Source: Trichobilharzia szidati | Lineage: Eukaryota; Platyhelminthes; Trematoda; Strigeidida; Schistosomatidae | Assembly (NCBI GenBank): GCA_944472155.2 | Contig: OX235272.1 | Location: 17,096,354 to 17,160,353, forward strand | Direction: 5' to 3' | Length of the DNA stretch: 64,000 nucleotides | Shown: piece after piece, positions 45,284-56,935 of the stretch | Numbering within the stretch: the stretch's first letter is position 1 | How the letters are laid out: each line of letters starts with the position of its first letter | Made by a program: the position numbers and the translations under genes | The notes under the pieces: generated by a model | Databases searched by the model: none | The model's input: only the letters and a program-made list of their open reading frames with translations | What the model was told of the DNA's origin: nothing

Positions 45284-45650
45284 AATTTAATTCAATTTTA
45301 AACGATACTTTTTATTACTTTTGTTCTCTTAAGAATATATTTAATGTCGCTGAAATTAAATGGAAAGTAGTATTAACTGACAATAAAGGTGATAAGGATA
45401 TCTCCAAAGTAGTGTTTACCACGAAATGAAATTATTTAAAGAATCTTTAGAAATCAAGTAACACGTGACAATTCTTTCACCTTAGATTGATAGTAACGAC
45501 CGCTGTGTACTAACAAAGATATCAGTTGTGGAACCCAAGACCTTCAGGTTACGGGGGGGGGGAACCCGTCGGCCATCAAGTCACCCAACTGGAATCTGAT
45601 GGTCCGTGATGAGTTAAACTGCAGATGTTGGCTGGTAAGCGGAAGTCCAT
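45284..45650. other. Spacer with a G10 run
   Basis: A run of about ten G lies at 45553-45562. No gene recognised. Confidence 0.45.
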
Positions 45651-45654
45651 CATT

Positions 45655-45910
45655 GAAATTGCTATTATATTGACAATTGACAGAAATCAGAATTTATACG
45701 GCACTGAGAATCAACCCAGTAGCCGAATGGTCAACATACTCATCTCATAACGTAAAGGTCTTGGATTAAATCTCTGATGCAGCTGTGGTTGCTCACTGTT
45801 CAACAGTCTCAGACTAAGACTAAACAGCTGTCCACTACTCCTTGATCTTCAGTGATTATCTACCTTACACGTTGGTTCTTGTTGAAATCTCACTTTGAGA
45901 TTAATCGAAA
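45655..45910 (+). mobile_element. HHR-SINE, degenerate
   Basis: TTGACAGAAATCAGAATTTA, CAGTAGCCGAATGGTC, AGTCTCAGACTAAGACTAAA and CAGCTGTCCACTACTCC follow the family order. The ribozyme boxes have decayed. Confidence 0.6.
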
Positions 45911-45924
45911 TCTCTTGCTTTTCA

Positions 45925-46105
45925 GTCATTTGAGACCCCAATGAAACATAAGGCTTACGGCTTTAAGCTCTGAAGTCTCAGTAGAGGTGGTGTGTTGTTT
46001 TCACCAGGTAAGCTTGTCAGCATCATACCAAACGTTTCCCTCTTACTAGGCTTACTGCCCATTAGATAAGGTTTAGGAGCGCATCGACAGAAAATGAAAC
46101 CGGCA
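45925..46105 (-). mobile_element. SINE-R fragment
   Basis: GAAACATAAGGCTTACGG, TCTGAAGTCTCAGTAGAGG, TTTCCCTCTTACTAGGC and AGGAGCGCATCGACAG match the SINE-R body and tail on the minus strand. The head is lost. Confidence 0.6.
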
Positions 46106-46264
46106 CAATGTGAGTGGCATCTTACTAGGACGGTGATATAACTCAAACAGACAGAAATTACATTTCATTGGTAACTGGATTCTAAATGATCCTCATGGCT
46201 ATCTAGTAAAATGGTCATCTCTTAACTTCAAAAGTCCTGAATTTTGTCTCGTTTGCAGTCATTG

Positions 46265-47084
46265 GGGAGGACTGATGAAGACTTATCTCAGCACGGATCC
46301 AAAAAGCTTGGGCTGCTTTCTCTAACTTACACCGTCTCTGGCGTAGGCCTGACACCCGGCTATCAACCAAGGAACGTGTGTACTGCTCACCAGTTCGCTC
46401 CGTCCTTCTCTATGGCTCTCAAACATGGTCAATACTAGTTGAAGACATGAAAAGGTTGTCTGTTTTTGATCATAGATGTCTACGATCTCTTTCTCACGTT
46501 AGGTGGCATAATAAGGTAAGTAATGGTGACGTTAGGCGTAGAGTGTTGGGCAAAGAGGGAAAATCAATCGAAGAGGCTATAAAGTTACATAGATTAAGAT
46601 GGCTGGGTGACGTGCTGCGCATGCCTAACCATCGCCTCCCCCACCCCGACGGGCATTACTAGCTAGCTGATATAGGTGCAGGTTGGAAAACAGTGAGTGG
46701 TGGCCATACAAAAACATCGCATCAATCAATCCATGAAATCCTTCCTTGACAGTTAAACTGAGTCAGGTAGGGAGATGCAGACTTCCGGGTTGGTTGGGGC
46801 CCTCGGGACTCTAAGAATCAATGGCTGGAGACGGACAATAGGTGACATGGCTCAAAATCGTTGTCAATGGCTTACGTAGATGTATTCAGTTTCTGTAATA
46901 TTCAGTCTCATATTCCTTTCTACCATTACTCATTCTGTTTCACTCTTATACTTGTCAAAACTCTATTGATTCAATTCACTCATTTTCTTGTCTACCTTTG
47001 TGTGGTATTTGGAACGTGGCAACTTGAACTGCTGCACTTTGGTGCCAATTTCTTTGTTGAATCCAGACAGACAAAGACAGACTG
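46265..47084 (+). mobile_element. RTE-A LINE 3' fragment
   Basis: Two overlapping frames encode SVLLYGSQTWSILVEDMKRL (about 46400), FDHRCLRSLSHVRW, RRRVLGKEGKSIEEAIKLHR and RLRWLGDVLRMPNHRLPH, then the 3' untranslated end with GGCAACTTGAACTGCTGC and GTTGAATCCAGACAGAC. AGCT is duplicated at 46661-46668 relative to the 24.4 kb copy. Confidence 0.8.
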
Positions 47085-47175
47085 ATGAAGAGGCTCAGGC
47101 TAGGAGAAATCGTCTATTCACAGCTGCTTAATTTTCAGTGATTTTCCAAATGAAACTGATCAAAATCCCCACATA
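47085..47175 (+). mobile_element. HHR-SINE scrap abutting RTE-A
   Basis: ACTGATGAAGAGGCTCAGG, CTAGGAGAAATCGTC and the 3' part TTTTCAGTGATTTTCC. Starts exactly at the RTE-A end. Confidence 0.5.
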
Positions 47176-47377
47176 GCCTAAACTTATTAGAAATGTAGTT
47201 GTCAACATAGTGAACACTTCCGTATTCATTTCCTTATTGAGAAGCAATTCGTACTCCTAATGGATCCATGAAGCCAAATCAGTTATGATAGTAGTTATTG
47301 GATAAATAGTAATGTGTTGCATTGTTCATTTCCTAAATATCAGAATAAAGTCAGTAGGGGACATAGAAATGATTGTG

Positions 47378-47379
<2 letters not shown>

Positions 47380-47416
<37 letters not shown>

Positions 47417-47990
47417 TTGCTTTATTCCAAAACACTACTTGTGATACACAATGGAATTCTCTGCATTTTTACTACTGTATTGCATCCAGTTAGTACATTA
47501 TCAATAAATAGAATTCTACATAGATTAAGGAAATCTCAGTTCATTATGACAACAACATATTAGCATGTCGGTATCAAAGCCAAAGTTGAACAGTGTTTGA
47601 AGGTGTTACAAAAGTAGGAGCTGTCATATTTACTGGTGTAAGCGGAAGAAAGAAACAAAGCAGCACATAACGGAAAGAAAGAGAGAAAAGGAAAAGAAAG
47701 AAAGAAAATGTTGTACCTATAAGTGATATGAGTTGAAAAGACGAGATCCAGTTGTCCTACTGACTATTTAATGAATTATAGGTGTCACGCCTAATGCTTT
47801 CTTTATCGCACAGAACACGAGCCAAGTAGGGTATGGTTGAGTTTTTTTACTTGATTGTGCGAGCATATAGTTTTCTATATAGGCTTCTGGTTTTGCCTGA
47901 TGAGATGCAAGTGGAGAGTTGTGAGTGAAGAGGCTGGTGTGAGTTAGATAAAATGGATTTGGCCCATTTTTCACATGAGTTCATGTGTAT
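47380..47990 (-). mobile_element. CR1-C LINE 3' end with long AAT tail
   Basis: The AAT repeats (47381-47417) are the tail; CTTTATTCCAAAACACTAC follows. The minus strand is the same subfamily as 40.2-41.4 kb and ends in the last part of the ORF (IPYLARVLCDKES region near 47800-47850). 5' truncated at about 47985. Confidence 0.85.
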
Positions 47991-48595
47991 AATTTATTCT
48001 TAAAGAAGGTCAAAAATAACATGCTCTTCTGTCAGAACACTATATATATATTTCCTCTTCAATATAATTCCTGACTCGAGTACTACCCGTGTTTGTTTTT
48101 CTGATCTTCTCATAATTGGTAGCTCCTAAGGAAACCTACAGGATATATAAGCGTCAACAACCGAATTAGAGAACCGAATTATATATATATATATATGTCA
48201 CGTGGTTCTTTGAACTGTACTGATGAAACTAGTCCCAAGTGGATTACATATTACCCCGCATTCTGATCATTTTTGATTCCTAATAATCGTGATATATTAC
48301 CTGATTATTGTAGGTGTTTATTATTCCAACCGCCGCTCACCAGAAATTCATTGGTGAGCCAACACATTTAAGTATACTTTCATCAGTTATTCCACATATT
48401 ATCGTTGTTCATTATCTCGATGGTCATGTAACAGTTCGCCCCCCCCCCGTGGAATTGTCTAAGACATGTACTAAAACAACAGGAACATTTTGTTAATACA
48501 TGAAATTTGAGCAATTCTGTATTTCCAGTAATGATACACTAGCCCAGGAAGACCCCCATAGTAGAAAATAATGGTGCCGTCTGTTACTGGTAACA
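47991..48595. other. Spacer with TA and C runs
   Basis: TA repeats at 48181-48196 and about ten C at 48440-48449. Part of the upstream gypsy element could lie here but I cannot support it. Confidence 0.4.
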
Positions 48596-48599
48596 GTTA

Positions 48600-49445
48600 A
48601 AGTTGTCCATTTTACGTAAGATACAAGATTACAAGCAATTTATTCTTACTAGATACAGGAGCCTGAGTTAGTGTCCACCCTGCTTCATTATCAATATAAG
48701 GTCTGCAAATATAGCACAGAAATTGTCAGTATTTGCTGCCGACTGACTGATAGGAGAAGTTAGGTACTACTCATATCAACCTTTAGTGCTTTTTCACAGT
48801 TGATCACCATGTCTAACCACGACCACAGTGTCTGTCACCTGACAAATTAAAGTAACTTAGGTAGAATTTAAATATATAGTTCAACTAGGAATGATCAAAC
48901 CTTCTAAAAGTGCATGGGCTTTATCAACCGCATATTGTACTTATGACCGATCATGATTGGCGTCATTTTTCTCACGACTGCGTTCTAAATGATGAGGTAA
49001 CTCCTTATTGGTCTCCCATTCCACACTTGCATGATTTTTCTCGTACACTAGATAAAAAGTTATTTTTTCTAAAATCCATCTGGTCCATGTATGCTGTCGA
49101 ATTCCAGTAGGTGTAGAACATATTTCACAAATAGCTATCACAACGCCTTTCAAACTGTTTGAACGGCTTCGCATGTCCTTTGGTTTAAAGAACACCGTTC
49201 ACTTGTCCCAACACTTCATGGACTAGGTTATCCAAGCCCTTATATGTTGACAAAGTTCTCATAACAAGAACTTCCATAGACGAGCACATAAAGCACACCA
49301 ATGCTTTATTTAGATGTTTTCGAAGTGTTGTCAGTCCCGTAAAGTTGACAGTTAATGTTTCCTCAATAGAAATTTTAGGATATTGAATCACACCAGAGGT
49401 TGTCGAGCCTATGGAGGAGAGAATAGTGGCAATTAAAAATCCGAT
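48600..49445 (+). pseudogene. Ty3/gypsy pol remnant (protease and RT)
   Basis: A frame near 48635-48715 reads YVRYKITSNLFLLDTGA, then stop, then VSVHPAS: the aspartic protease active site DTGA. At about 48870-48930 GMIKPSKSAWALST matches the start of gypsy RT; PHLHDFSRTLDKK lies at about 49020-49060, IAITTPFKLFERLRMSFGLK at about 49128-49190, HFMD near 49215 and EILGY near 49370. The catalytic YxDD is lost. No LTR is attached. Trematode gypsy elements of the CsRn1 kind have this order; the clade assignment is inference. Confidence 0.75.
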
Positions 49446-49519
49446 TACTTCTGGCCATCCTATGTTACAGTTAAAATAAAACTTGGAATGGCGTAATTAT
49501 CCGCTAACTTTTTGTTATT

Positions 49520-50205
49520 TTATTATTATTATTATTATTGTTTCCTTTAATTCCTAGAGGAACATAGGACTTCAGCCAAACGTCTCCATTGCGTTTGCTT
49601 CTCTGCTAACGTTTTCATCTGGCTCCAAGTCTGCCCACATGCTTTATCTCCTCTTCACATGACCTCCTGCAAGTCACCCACCCTCACACTGACGAACAAC
49701 TCGCCGCTTCCCTTTCGGGTTCCACTCGAGCAATGTTTTGTCTAGTGATGTCACTCTCTTGATGGTTTGTTTCCTCAGAGTATGGCCAGCCAATCCATCT
49801 CCATTTCTTCCTGCCTGCCTATTTCTTTCACAATCAGTTTCTGCTGAGTTGGTTCGCGCATTGCCAGAGATGTCTGTTGCTGATCTTTTCTGGCCGGCCG
49901 GCCGGCCGGCCATCTGATCTTGAGTGGTATTGAGCGAAGACAACTGTTGATGAAGGTCTGTAGTTTGTGTGTTTGAGATGCTCTTTATGACGCGCAGTGC
50001 AAGTCTCTGATCCATCCGAATAGTGAGTAGCACTGACTGACTTCACATTGGAGTTGAAAATCCGGATCTTATCTTCGTTTTGATGCTGAGTGCTGAGTGT
50101 TGACCTCCACCGCACAGACTTGAGAGTAGTGAAAGCTTGTCTTGCTTTTCCGATCCTCGCTGCTTTGATATTCTCGTCAGTTCCGCCTGCTATAGTTGAA
50201 ACGTC
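49520..50205 (-). mobile_element. RTE-B LINE 3' end with GGCC expansion
   Basis: The tail is at 49523-49545. The minus strand carries the usual ORF end; GGCC is repeated five times at 49892-49911. The three 4-bp insertions of the KSVLLYGSE region are present (about 50014-50045), but the AGCT addition is absent (GACAACTGTTGATG). Confidence 0.85.
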
Positions 50206-51238
50206 ACGTCTAACTACCAGTGAAATTCAAGATGCATATTTTGTCCCATTTGAGATACACCAGCTGGGTATACTACGTCCTTAATGGTAGGTTGTGTTTC
50301 CATTGAGACAAGAACCCCGTGCGTCCATACTTGGAGCTGATATATCAGCAGAGACCAAGCACTGCAGTGCAACATAATCAATTATGCAACAGAAAATGTT
50401 ACTAAACTCAAAAACTAATCTTCCAACCTCATGAACTTCATTTTCTGACGGAATTAATATTCATCGAGCGTCATAAAAATACAGTTAAGAATTTATTAAA
50501 AGTAGTAGTCGTAACTTAGAACCAAGGACTAATTTACTTCCTAATATTTTCAACCCCTTCTTTGCCTTGTTTTCTCTCCTTTTGTCTTTCTTACCCTCAC
50601 CTTTTGTGTCTCCCTACCCATCATTTGTGACCTTGACCTGTATTGTAATTATTCATGTCTTCTTGCATTATATAAAAACTGTGTATGACAAGTACGTGTG
50701 TGATCAGAATGTCCGAAATGTGTTGCGCCAATACATTACACGTTTCAGATAAACTACGTCTTCTTATTGTGTTGTCGAAATTCATAAAGGGGACTAATTG
50801 CTTTAAACTATAACTAAGTGTTTATTAATCAGGATATAATCAATGTGCCACCTACTGTGTTTGGGATTCATCCACATATATTACATAATAAATAGGTGAA
50901 TGATTCAGAAGTTATTTATACCAGTTGATTACATAATTATTTTTAATTGTTTACTCTGAACAGACTACTGATTAACTAACTGACACAGATTGAATCATTA
51001 ATTATGAAGTAAACACGCTGTGAAACTGAAGGGTTTCATCACATGTATTCTACTGGATATAAATAATTTTGGTATATAATTAGTGAAATTTAAACGATTA
51101 ACACTTTCAACAAGGATAATGAGTGTTTACAAGATGAAAGTGGGGTCTCTAACATTTTAATAATTTTATGTTTTACATAAAATTCTTTCTTCTGATTCAC
51201 TTGTATTTTTGAGAGAAATTACCAGAGTGAAATGATGA
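50206..51238. other. Gene-free AT-rich DNA
   Basis: No coding or repeat-family similarity recognised. Confidence 0.5.
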
Positions 51239-51239
51239 T

Positions 51240-51480
51240 ATTATCATTATGATCCCCAGCAGGTTCCGAGTGAGACGTTGGGGTTCAGAAGAACACTGTG
51301 TTCTCTGTAGCCTTTTCTAGCTGGTTCCACGACTGCTGATAGGTGTTCATTTCGTCCTTGAACGTTCAACGTGATGTTTTCCATTCAGGTTCCATTCGTG
51401 GGCCTATCACGTGATTTCACTGAATGGTCTCCTCAGTGTATGTCTAATCCGAGTTTACCAGTTCACTCACTATCCGTTCC
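51240..51480 (-). mobile_element. Diverged RTE-B-like 3' end
   Basis: TCCCCAGCAGGTTCCGAGTG, TTCTAGCTGGTTCCACGACT and CAGGTTCCATTCGTGGGCC follow the order of the RTE-B 3' region, with strong divergence, like the piece at 27.8 kb. Confidence 0.5.
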
Positions 51481-51596
51481 TATGCCCGGAAAAAGGAGAA
51501 GTGTTAGGTGTGAGGCTAGCCACCCTGCCCAGGAAAATGGATTCAATCGCTCCAGAAACTCCCAACCATAAAAGTGACGATAAGTAGTCAATATCA

Positions 51597-52687
51597 AGAG
51601 ATTCCAATTCCGACAATTATACATCTCATAAAACAGTTGTATGACAATGCTGCATGCCAAGTAATCCACAACGGGAAACTTACGGAATCCTTCGGAGTGA
51701 AAACAGGAGTAAGACAAGCTGGCTGCCTACTATCACCAATGATTTTCCTGATTGCAGTGGATTGGATAATGCTACAGACAGTGGGCAATAAGGAAACAGG
51801 CATTAAATGGACTCACACAAAATCTTGGACTTCGCCGATGATGTATGTCTGATTTCCCACAAACTGGAATATATGCAAGTGAAAAGCAACAAGTTGCCTG
51901 AAGAAGCATCTAGGGAAGATAGAACTTCACGTTAACATGGAGAAAACAGAGGTGATGAAGATTCCTGAGCAACACCACCAACAGCAACATCAACAACAGA
52001 CAACAATCAGCATAAATGGAAAAAACCTGAAAGAAACAGCCTCCTTCCCCAACCGACCTAGGATGCATCGTTTCAACTACAGGAGAACGGAACTGACGAG
52101 GATATCAAAGCAAGAATCGGAAAAACAAGACAAGCTTTCAATACTCTCAAGTCTGTGTGGAGGAGGTCAACAGCACTCAGCATGAAAATGGAAATAAGAT
52201 CCCGATTTTCAAATCAAATGGGAATTCAGTGCTACTAACTATACGGATCAGAGACTTGCACTGCGCGTCATGAAGAGCATCTCAAACAAACTACAGACCT
52301 TCATTAACAGTTGTCTTTGCTCAATACTCAAGATTAGATGACCAGAAAAGATCAGCTACAGGGATCTCCGGGAGCGAACCAAACAGGAACAGATTGTGAA
52401 ACAAATAAACAAGGAGAAATAGAGATGGATTGGCTGGCCATATTCTGAGGAAACAAACCATCCAGTGACACCACTAGACAAACCATTGCTCGAGTGGAAC
52501 CCGACTATATTGGAAACGGCGATTTGGTCGTCAGTGCAAAGGTGACTTGTAGGAGGTGATGTGGAGAGGAGATGAAAGCATGTGGGAAGACTTGGAGCCA
52601 GGTGAAAACGTTGGCAGAGAACCGAACGCAATGGAGACGCACGGCTGAATTAACGGAAACAATAATATTAATAACGAGAGATTCCAA
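51597..52687 (+). mobile_element. RTE-B LINE with 11-bp target duplication
   Basis: AGAGATTCCAA at 51597-51607 and 52677-52687 flanks a 1069-bp, 5'-truncated insert ending GGAAACAATAATATTAATAA. It encodes IIHLIKQLYDNAACQVIHNG, GVRQAGCLLSPMIFLIAVDW, then decayed 3' RT. It carries the shorter forms at several of the 4-bp sites (for example ACGGATCAGAGAC near 52240 and AATACTCAAGAT near 52325), so it is close to the ancestral spacing. Confidence 0.9.
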
Positions 52688-52759
52688 ATGGTAAGTATTC
52701 ATTCATCTAATGATTTATTTCTACAAAATTTCCATGAATCAATAGTTGTATTCCATCAA

Positions 52760-53140
52760 ATGATTACATTGGCGCTACATTTCTTTGCGACAGTCTTCAA
52801 CACCGATTTTGATCTATTAGTAGCGTCAGGGGTAAGAGGTGAGAAGAATCTTGTGATAAATATCCCAAATATTCATTTGCAAATCTCAGTGTGGCTACAG
52901 AAAGGAAATAATGGCCATATAAGGAGTGCAATAATCGAACATCTCGTCAACACTGGTCATTCCATCTAAACGAACGCCTCCTTCAAAGTGATCTACAGAG
53001 TGAAGAACAACCTTCCAAAGACAGTACGATTCCGTCTTCTTTGCATCGCAGAAGCCCTAGCCATCCAGTTGGTGGAACCAGAACTATGCATACAAAAGAA
53101 AATTATCCAACCACTTCTACTCACATGGTAACAACTCCGT
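52760..53140 (+). pseudogene. PLE GIY-YIG C-terminal relic
   Basis: Frames encode NGHIRSAIIEHLVNTGHSI, then after a stop ASFKVIYRVKNNLPKTVRFR and CIAEALAIQLVEPELCIQKK. The same region of the PLE at 63.4 kb reads FKIIYRIHANFP and KTAEALAIHDFKPDLCVQKK, so they share a lineage. The YIG core is lost. Confidence 0.75.
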
Positions 53141-53463
53141 TGATTTGACCCAACTCTTCTTTCTTTGTTTGTTTCATTTGACCTTACTTCTGTATGTATG
53201 CCTATTTTTGTAACTTAAAACCCTTGTGTAATCTGTATATTATTTTGTTTCCATGCACGCCCTTTGAGTACAACTCATTCATCAAACTATTCATGCCATT
53301 GCGTAACTCTTATTTAACAATCATTTATGACAACTCATCACTTTTGTTGCTATCCTCTTATCAACATCCAATTCATTTGAACTTTCTAACCGTATTTTCG
53401 ATTGACAAATTTAATGTATACACACACACACACACAAAATAACCATATATATTTGCGATTGTA

Positions 53464-53504
53464 CAGCTTTGAAAATGAATTCGCCGAAAAGAGACTCTTT
53501 GCTG
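53464..53504 (+). ncRNA. Hammerhead-like motif at PLE 3' end
   Basis: Stem I CAGC (53464-53467) with GCTG (53501-53504), GAAA at 53486-53489, and palindromic stem III AAGAGACTCTT. The first box reads TTTGAAA, so it has decayed. The same architecture, with box TTGATGA, is at 62856-62895 on the minus strand. Confidence 0.4.
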
Positions 53505-53739
53505 AACTATTTGTCTTTTGTCTACTAATGTCCGAATGGGAATTATTCATGAATCTCAGTTTTCACAAACATTTCGAAGGACAATAATAGATAATCCTGA
53601 ACAATGATGCCAAACAAGACAGAACACACCAAAATACTTGCCTAGTGCCTAAATCACCATGAACTATTAGTTGAGCACGGCTCATTAGTGGAATTAGCTA
53701 ATAAGTATTCATGTCAGTCAATGAAAAATATAACGAGAA

Positions 53740-54785
53740 TTCTAGTCTTTCCCCATGAAAGTGACAGTCTCATATGATATAAAGAATCCACTGAAGTAAA
53801 TGTCAAATATTGCTTGGTTGGTGTAAGCTATCAGACAAAACGAAGATGCGCATTTCGACCTTTTTGTAACTCGTCGGCTGGATGTACAGGCATCCCTAGT
53901 TGGTTGCATCATCTTCATCTGAAGATCAGTCGGTCGGATTTCGACATAGAACTTTGCACATATGTGCACCAGTTCAAGTCGCCACACTCCCTCCTTGTAG
54001 CACACAAAGCAAGAGAAGAAAGTAGGAGAAATGCATAGTATAGACAGTAAACAGAGGTGTGAGACAAAGGAATAGTAATAACGAAGAACAAAACAGTTTC
54101 ATTGGAAATCATAAGTCACAAGGAGTGGATGCATCTGGACTAGCCATTGAGAACGATTTTGAGCCATGTCACCAAATGTTTCCAACCATTGGTTTTTACC
54201 GTCCCGAGGACCCCAAACAGTCAGGAAGCCAGTCTACACCTTCATACGTGGCTGGCTTAGACTAACTGTTGTAGATTTGATTGACTGATGAGGCCATGTT
54301 TTGGTTTGACCGCCGCTAGCTCTTTTCCAACCTGACCCTATATCAGCTAACATTGCCCATTGTCGAGGAAGGCGATGACTAGGCATACGTAACACATGTC
54401 CTAACCATCTCAGTCGATATAATTTCACAGCCTCGTCGATTGATTTCCCCTCCTACCTACCTAGCACTCGACCGATGGCTAACCTCAATATTGCTCACCT
54501 TATTATAACACTTCACGCGGGAGATAAAACGCAGACACCTGTGATCGAACACAGCTAATCTTTTCATGTCTTCCACTCTCAATGGCCAGGTCTCAAAGCC
54601 ATAAAGGAGGACGGAGTGGACTGTTGAGCAGTACACACGCCCTTTGGTCGATAGTCGGATATCATGTCTACGTCAGAGACGGCGTAAACTGGCATATGCG
54701 AAACTAGCCCTCTGCATTCGTGCTGAGATTTCGTCGGAGATCAACCTGTTGGGGCTGAAGATACTGTCAAAGCGTCCATAGTAGG
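53740..54785 (-). mobile_element. RTE-A LINE 3' fragment
   Basis: The minus strand encodes (in changing frames) DEISARMQRASFAYASL, HDIRLSTKGRVYCS, SVLLYGFETWPLRVEDMKRL, FDHRCLR and KLYRLRWLGHVLRMPSHRLP (about 54365-54425), then the 3' untranslated end, with a form of GCACATATGTGCAAAGTTC and CGAAATCCGACC at about 53930-53965. An AGGT-type addition lies near 54455-54465. Confidence 0.8.
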
Positions 54786-55180
54786 GTTTGACATGTCCAT
54801 AGAGGCTGAGCATTTCGGTTCGATGTCATCAATTATTAGGAAATTCGAGGTGATTATATGTAATATCACTCAGATAATAATAATAATACTTATTACTCTA
54901 CTTCTCTCTCTCTTTAACATGAGTTTCTCTGTGTAAAATACTGATGGAATCAGTGAAAAGTGAAAAGGTTATTCTTAAACCCTTTTTCTAATAAATTCGT
55001 AATATAACACTGACCATCAGTAACAGGAAAGCGGATTGAGAAAGGCATATTCTTTTCCACAATTCCCTCATTTGACACTACAGTTATTATACACAATAAT
55101 ATTTAAAGAATAATCACTATTGGCAACATTTCATCTGTTAGTTTAACTGTTCCAAAGGAGCCAGTTACTCTTGACGTATT
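54786..55180. other. No recognised feature
   Basis: AT-rich spacer; AAT repeats near 54878-54890. Confidence 0.4.
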
Positions 55181-55182
55181 AT

Positions 55183-55355
55183 TATTATTGTATCCTTTAA
55201 TTCCTACAGGAATATAGGGCTTCAGCCGTGCGTCTCCATTGCGTTCGGTTCTCTGCTAGAGTCTTCACCTGGCTCCAGGTCTGCCCACACGTTTTCATCT
55301 CCTCTTCACATGACCTCCTCCAAGTCACCCTTGGACGACCAACTCGCCGCTTGAC
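55183..55355 (-). mobile_element. RTE-B LINE 3' terminus, very short
   Basis: ATTATTATTATTGTATCC, then TTCAGCCGTGCGTCTCC and TTTTCATCTCCTCTTCACAT as in the other copies. Only about 170 bp remain before a PLE relic begins. Confidence 0.85.
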
Positions 55356-55359
55356 GTAG

Positions 55360-55800
55360 AGTTAGTTATTGCTGACCATCGGATTTGTGAACAGCACACT
55401 GTATGATTAGTCATCTTTCAAATACTGAACATGAAATCGATGTTAACGAGGCTCTTAAAGTAATAAATACGCCGTCGTTGGAATACACCTTAAGAAACCT
55501 AATTTTTATATTCCGGAGAAGTTCGTTTAGACGCTTAAGCTACTTTGACCATAATTACTTAATTCTAATTTTCTTGCAATTCACCCTTCCCCCTAAGCCT
55601 TATAAAAGCTATCAGTGTTTCGTATCTATCTTTAATTTTGTAATATATTTCCTTTTAATTTTTAACTGACATTCCATTCAGCATTATGTTTTTTATGCTT
55701 ATCATCACCTACACATGCTTTTGAATTTTCTTTTCATTGGTCTTAACAACTCAGTGTTATTTAAGTAGAAACATCAGTACTGTCAGTAACGATTGTTCCT
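55360..55800 (+). pseudogene. PLE GIY-YIG C-terminal relic
   Basis: ISHLSNTEHEIDVNEALKVI (about 55405-55465) matches the conserved SHLLxTGHEIDVxxAFKVI region of PLE endonucleases. Downstream is an AT-rich 3' untranslated stretch. No YIG core or RT present. Confidence 0.7.
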
Positions 55801-55829
55801 TGAATATAACCTACATATACAAGTTTGAT

Positions 55830-56935
55830 AACATAATAATAATAATGGCTTTATTCCAAACAGTATTTGTGGTACAGGTATGGAATTTTCAGCTTGCATT
55901 ACAATATTGCGTCTAATTACCTCATAAATTTTATAAGATTTTAAAGTCAGAAAGCAACGACAACAAAAATAAAAGAAATGAAAAACAACAGCATTGTATT
56001 CACATATTTAAACAATGCACCGCAGGATATGAAATATAAAATTAGTGTGTAATAGAATATGTTAGTAACAATATAATAGTAACAAAGAAAGGAGAACAGA
56101 AGCTAATGGAAACTATTATATTGAGTGCCGCAGTAAGGTGATCGTGTCATGCCTAACAGTTTTCTCATCACATAACAGCTGTACCAGATAAGGTATTATG
56201 GAGTTTTTATGCTTGGTAGTCCTGGCATATAGCCTCCTATAGTTGCTTCTAGTTCTACCAGATGAGATGCAAGAAGAGAGCTGCGTATAGAGAGGGTGTT
56301 TGGGGTCAGACAATATAGAATTCGCTAGTTTCTTACATGACATTATATGTCTATCCACAATGGTGTTAACCAGTTGGTTTAACGAAATCCCACTTGCCCT
56401 ACTAACAGCATTTAGTGCTCTACGCAGCAAAGCAAAATCTTTCTTAAGTAGTCCAGGAAAGATTAATGGGGAAAAGTAAAGAGAGATGGTTAGAATACAA
56501 GAGTTGACAAACTGAGAAAGCAAAGACTGCTTTATACCAGACTGCCTTAACTTCCTCACGTAGAACGTTAAGCGAAACATCTTTCTAGTCACTAGCAAGA
56601 TGTGAGAGGACCAGAAAAGGTCGGAGGAAATACTCAGTCCAACGTACTTGACATAAGATTTAGTTTCAACCTCTATGCCGTCAATGATAGTGGGACCATG
56701 TGAGCTAGCTAGTTGTTGTAGGTCACGTTTTCGTCTGAAAGTGAAATTTACTACCTGACATTTAGACGGATTCAGCTTAAGACCGTTTGAAGAGGACCAC
56801 TGACTAATTTCCGAGAGAAAGTTAAATCATTTGGAACAGTCTGACTGAGAGTTGACAGGCATGGAGACAGAGAGATCAGCAGCATACTTGACAAAAGTGG
56901 CTACATCATTTACATCATTTAGGAAATCACTGGGA
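55830..56935 (-). mobile_element. CR1-C LINE 3' part, third subfamily
   Basis: The tail is AATAATAATAATGGCTTTATT at 55836-55857. The ORF (56598-56116 minus, and further upstream to about 56930 in broken frames) encodes FVKYAADLSVSMPVNSQSD, where YADD has become YAAD, NPSKCQVVNFTFRRKRDLQ, then SQFVNSCILTISLYFSPLIF and KKDFALLRRALNAVSRASG. 5' truncated in the palm. Confidence 0.85.

Noticed and set aside
47381..47417. Independent AAT microsatellite
   Set aside because: It is directly joined to the CR1-C 3' end and is the LINE's own tail.
49892..49911. GGCC run as a regulatory or CpG element
   Set aside because: It lies inside the RTE-B coding region and varies in copy number between copies; better explained as tandem expansion.
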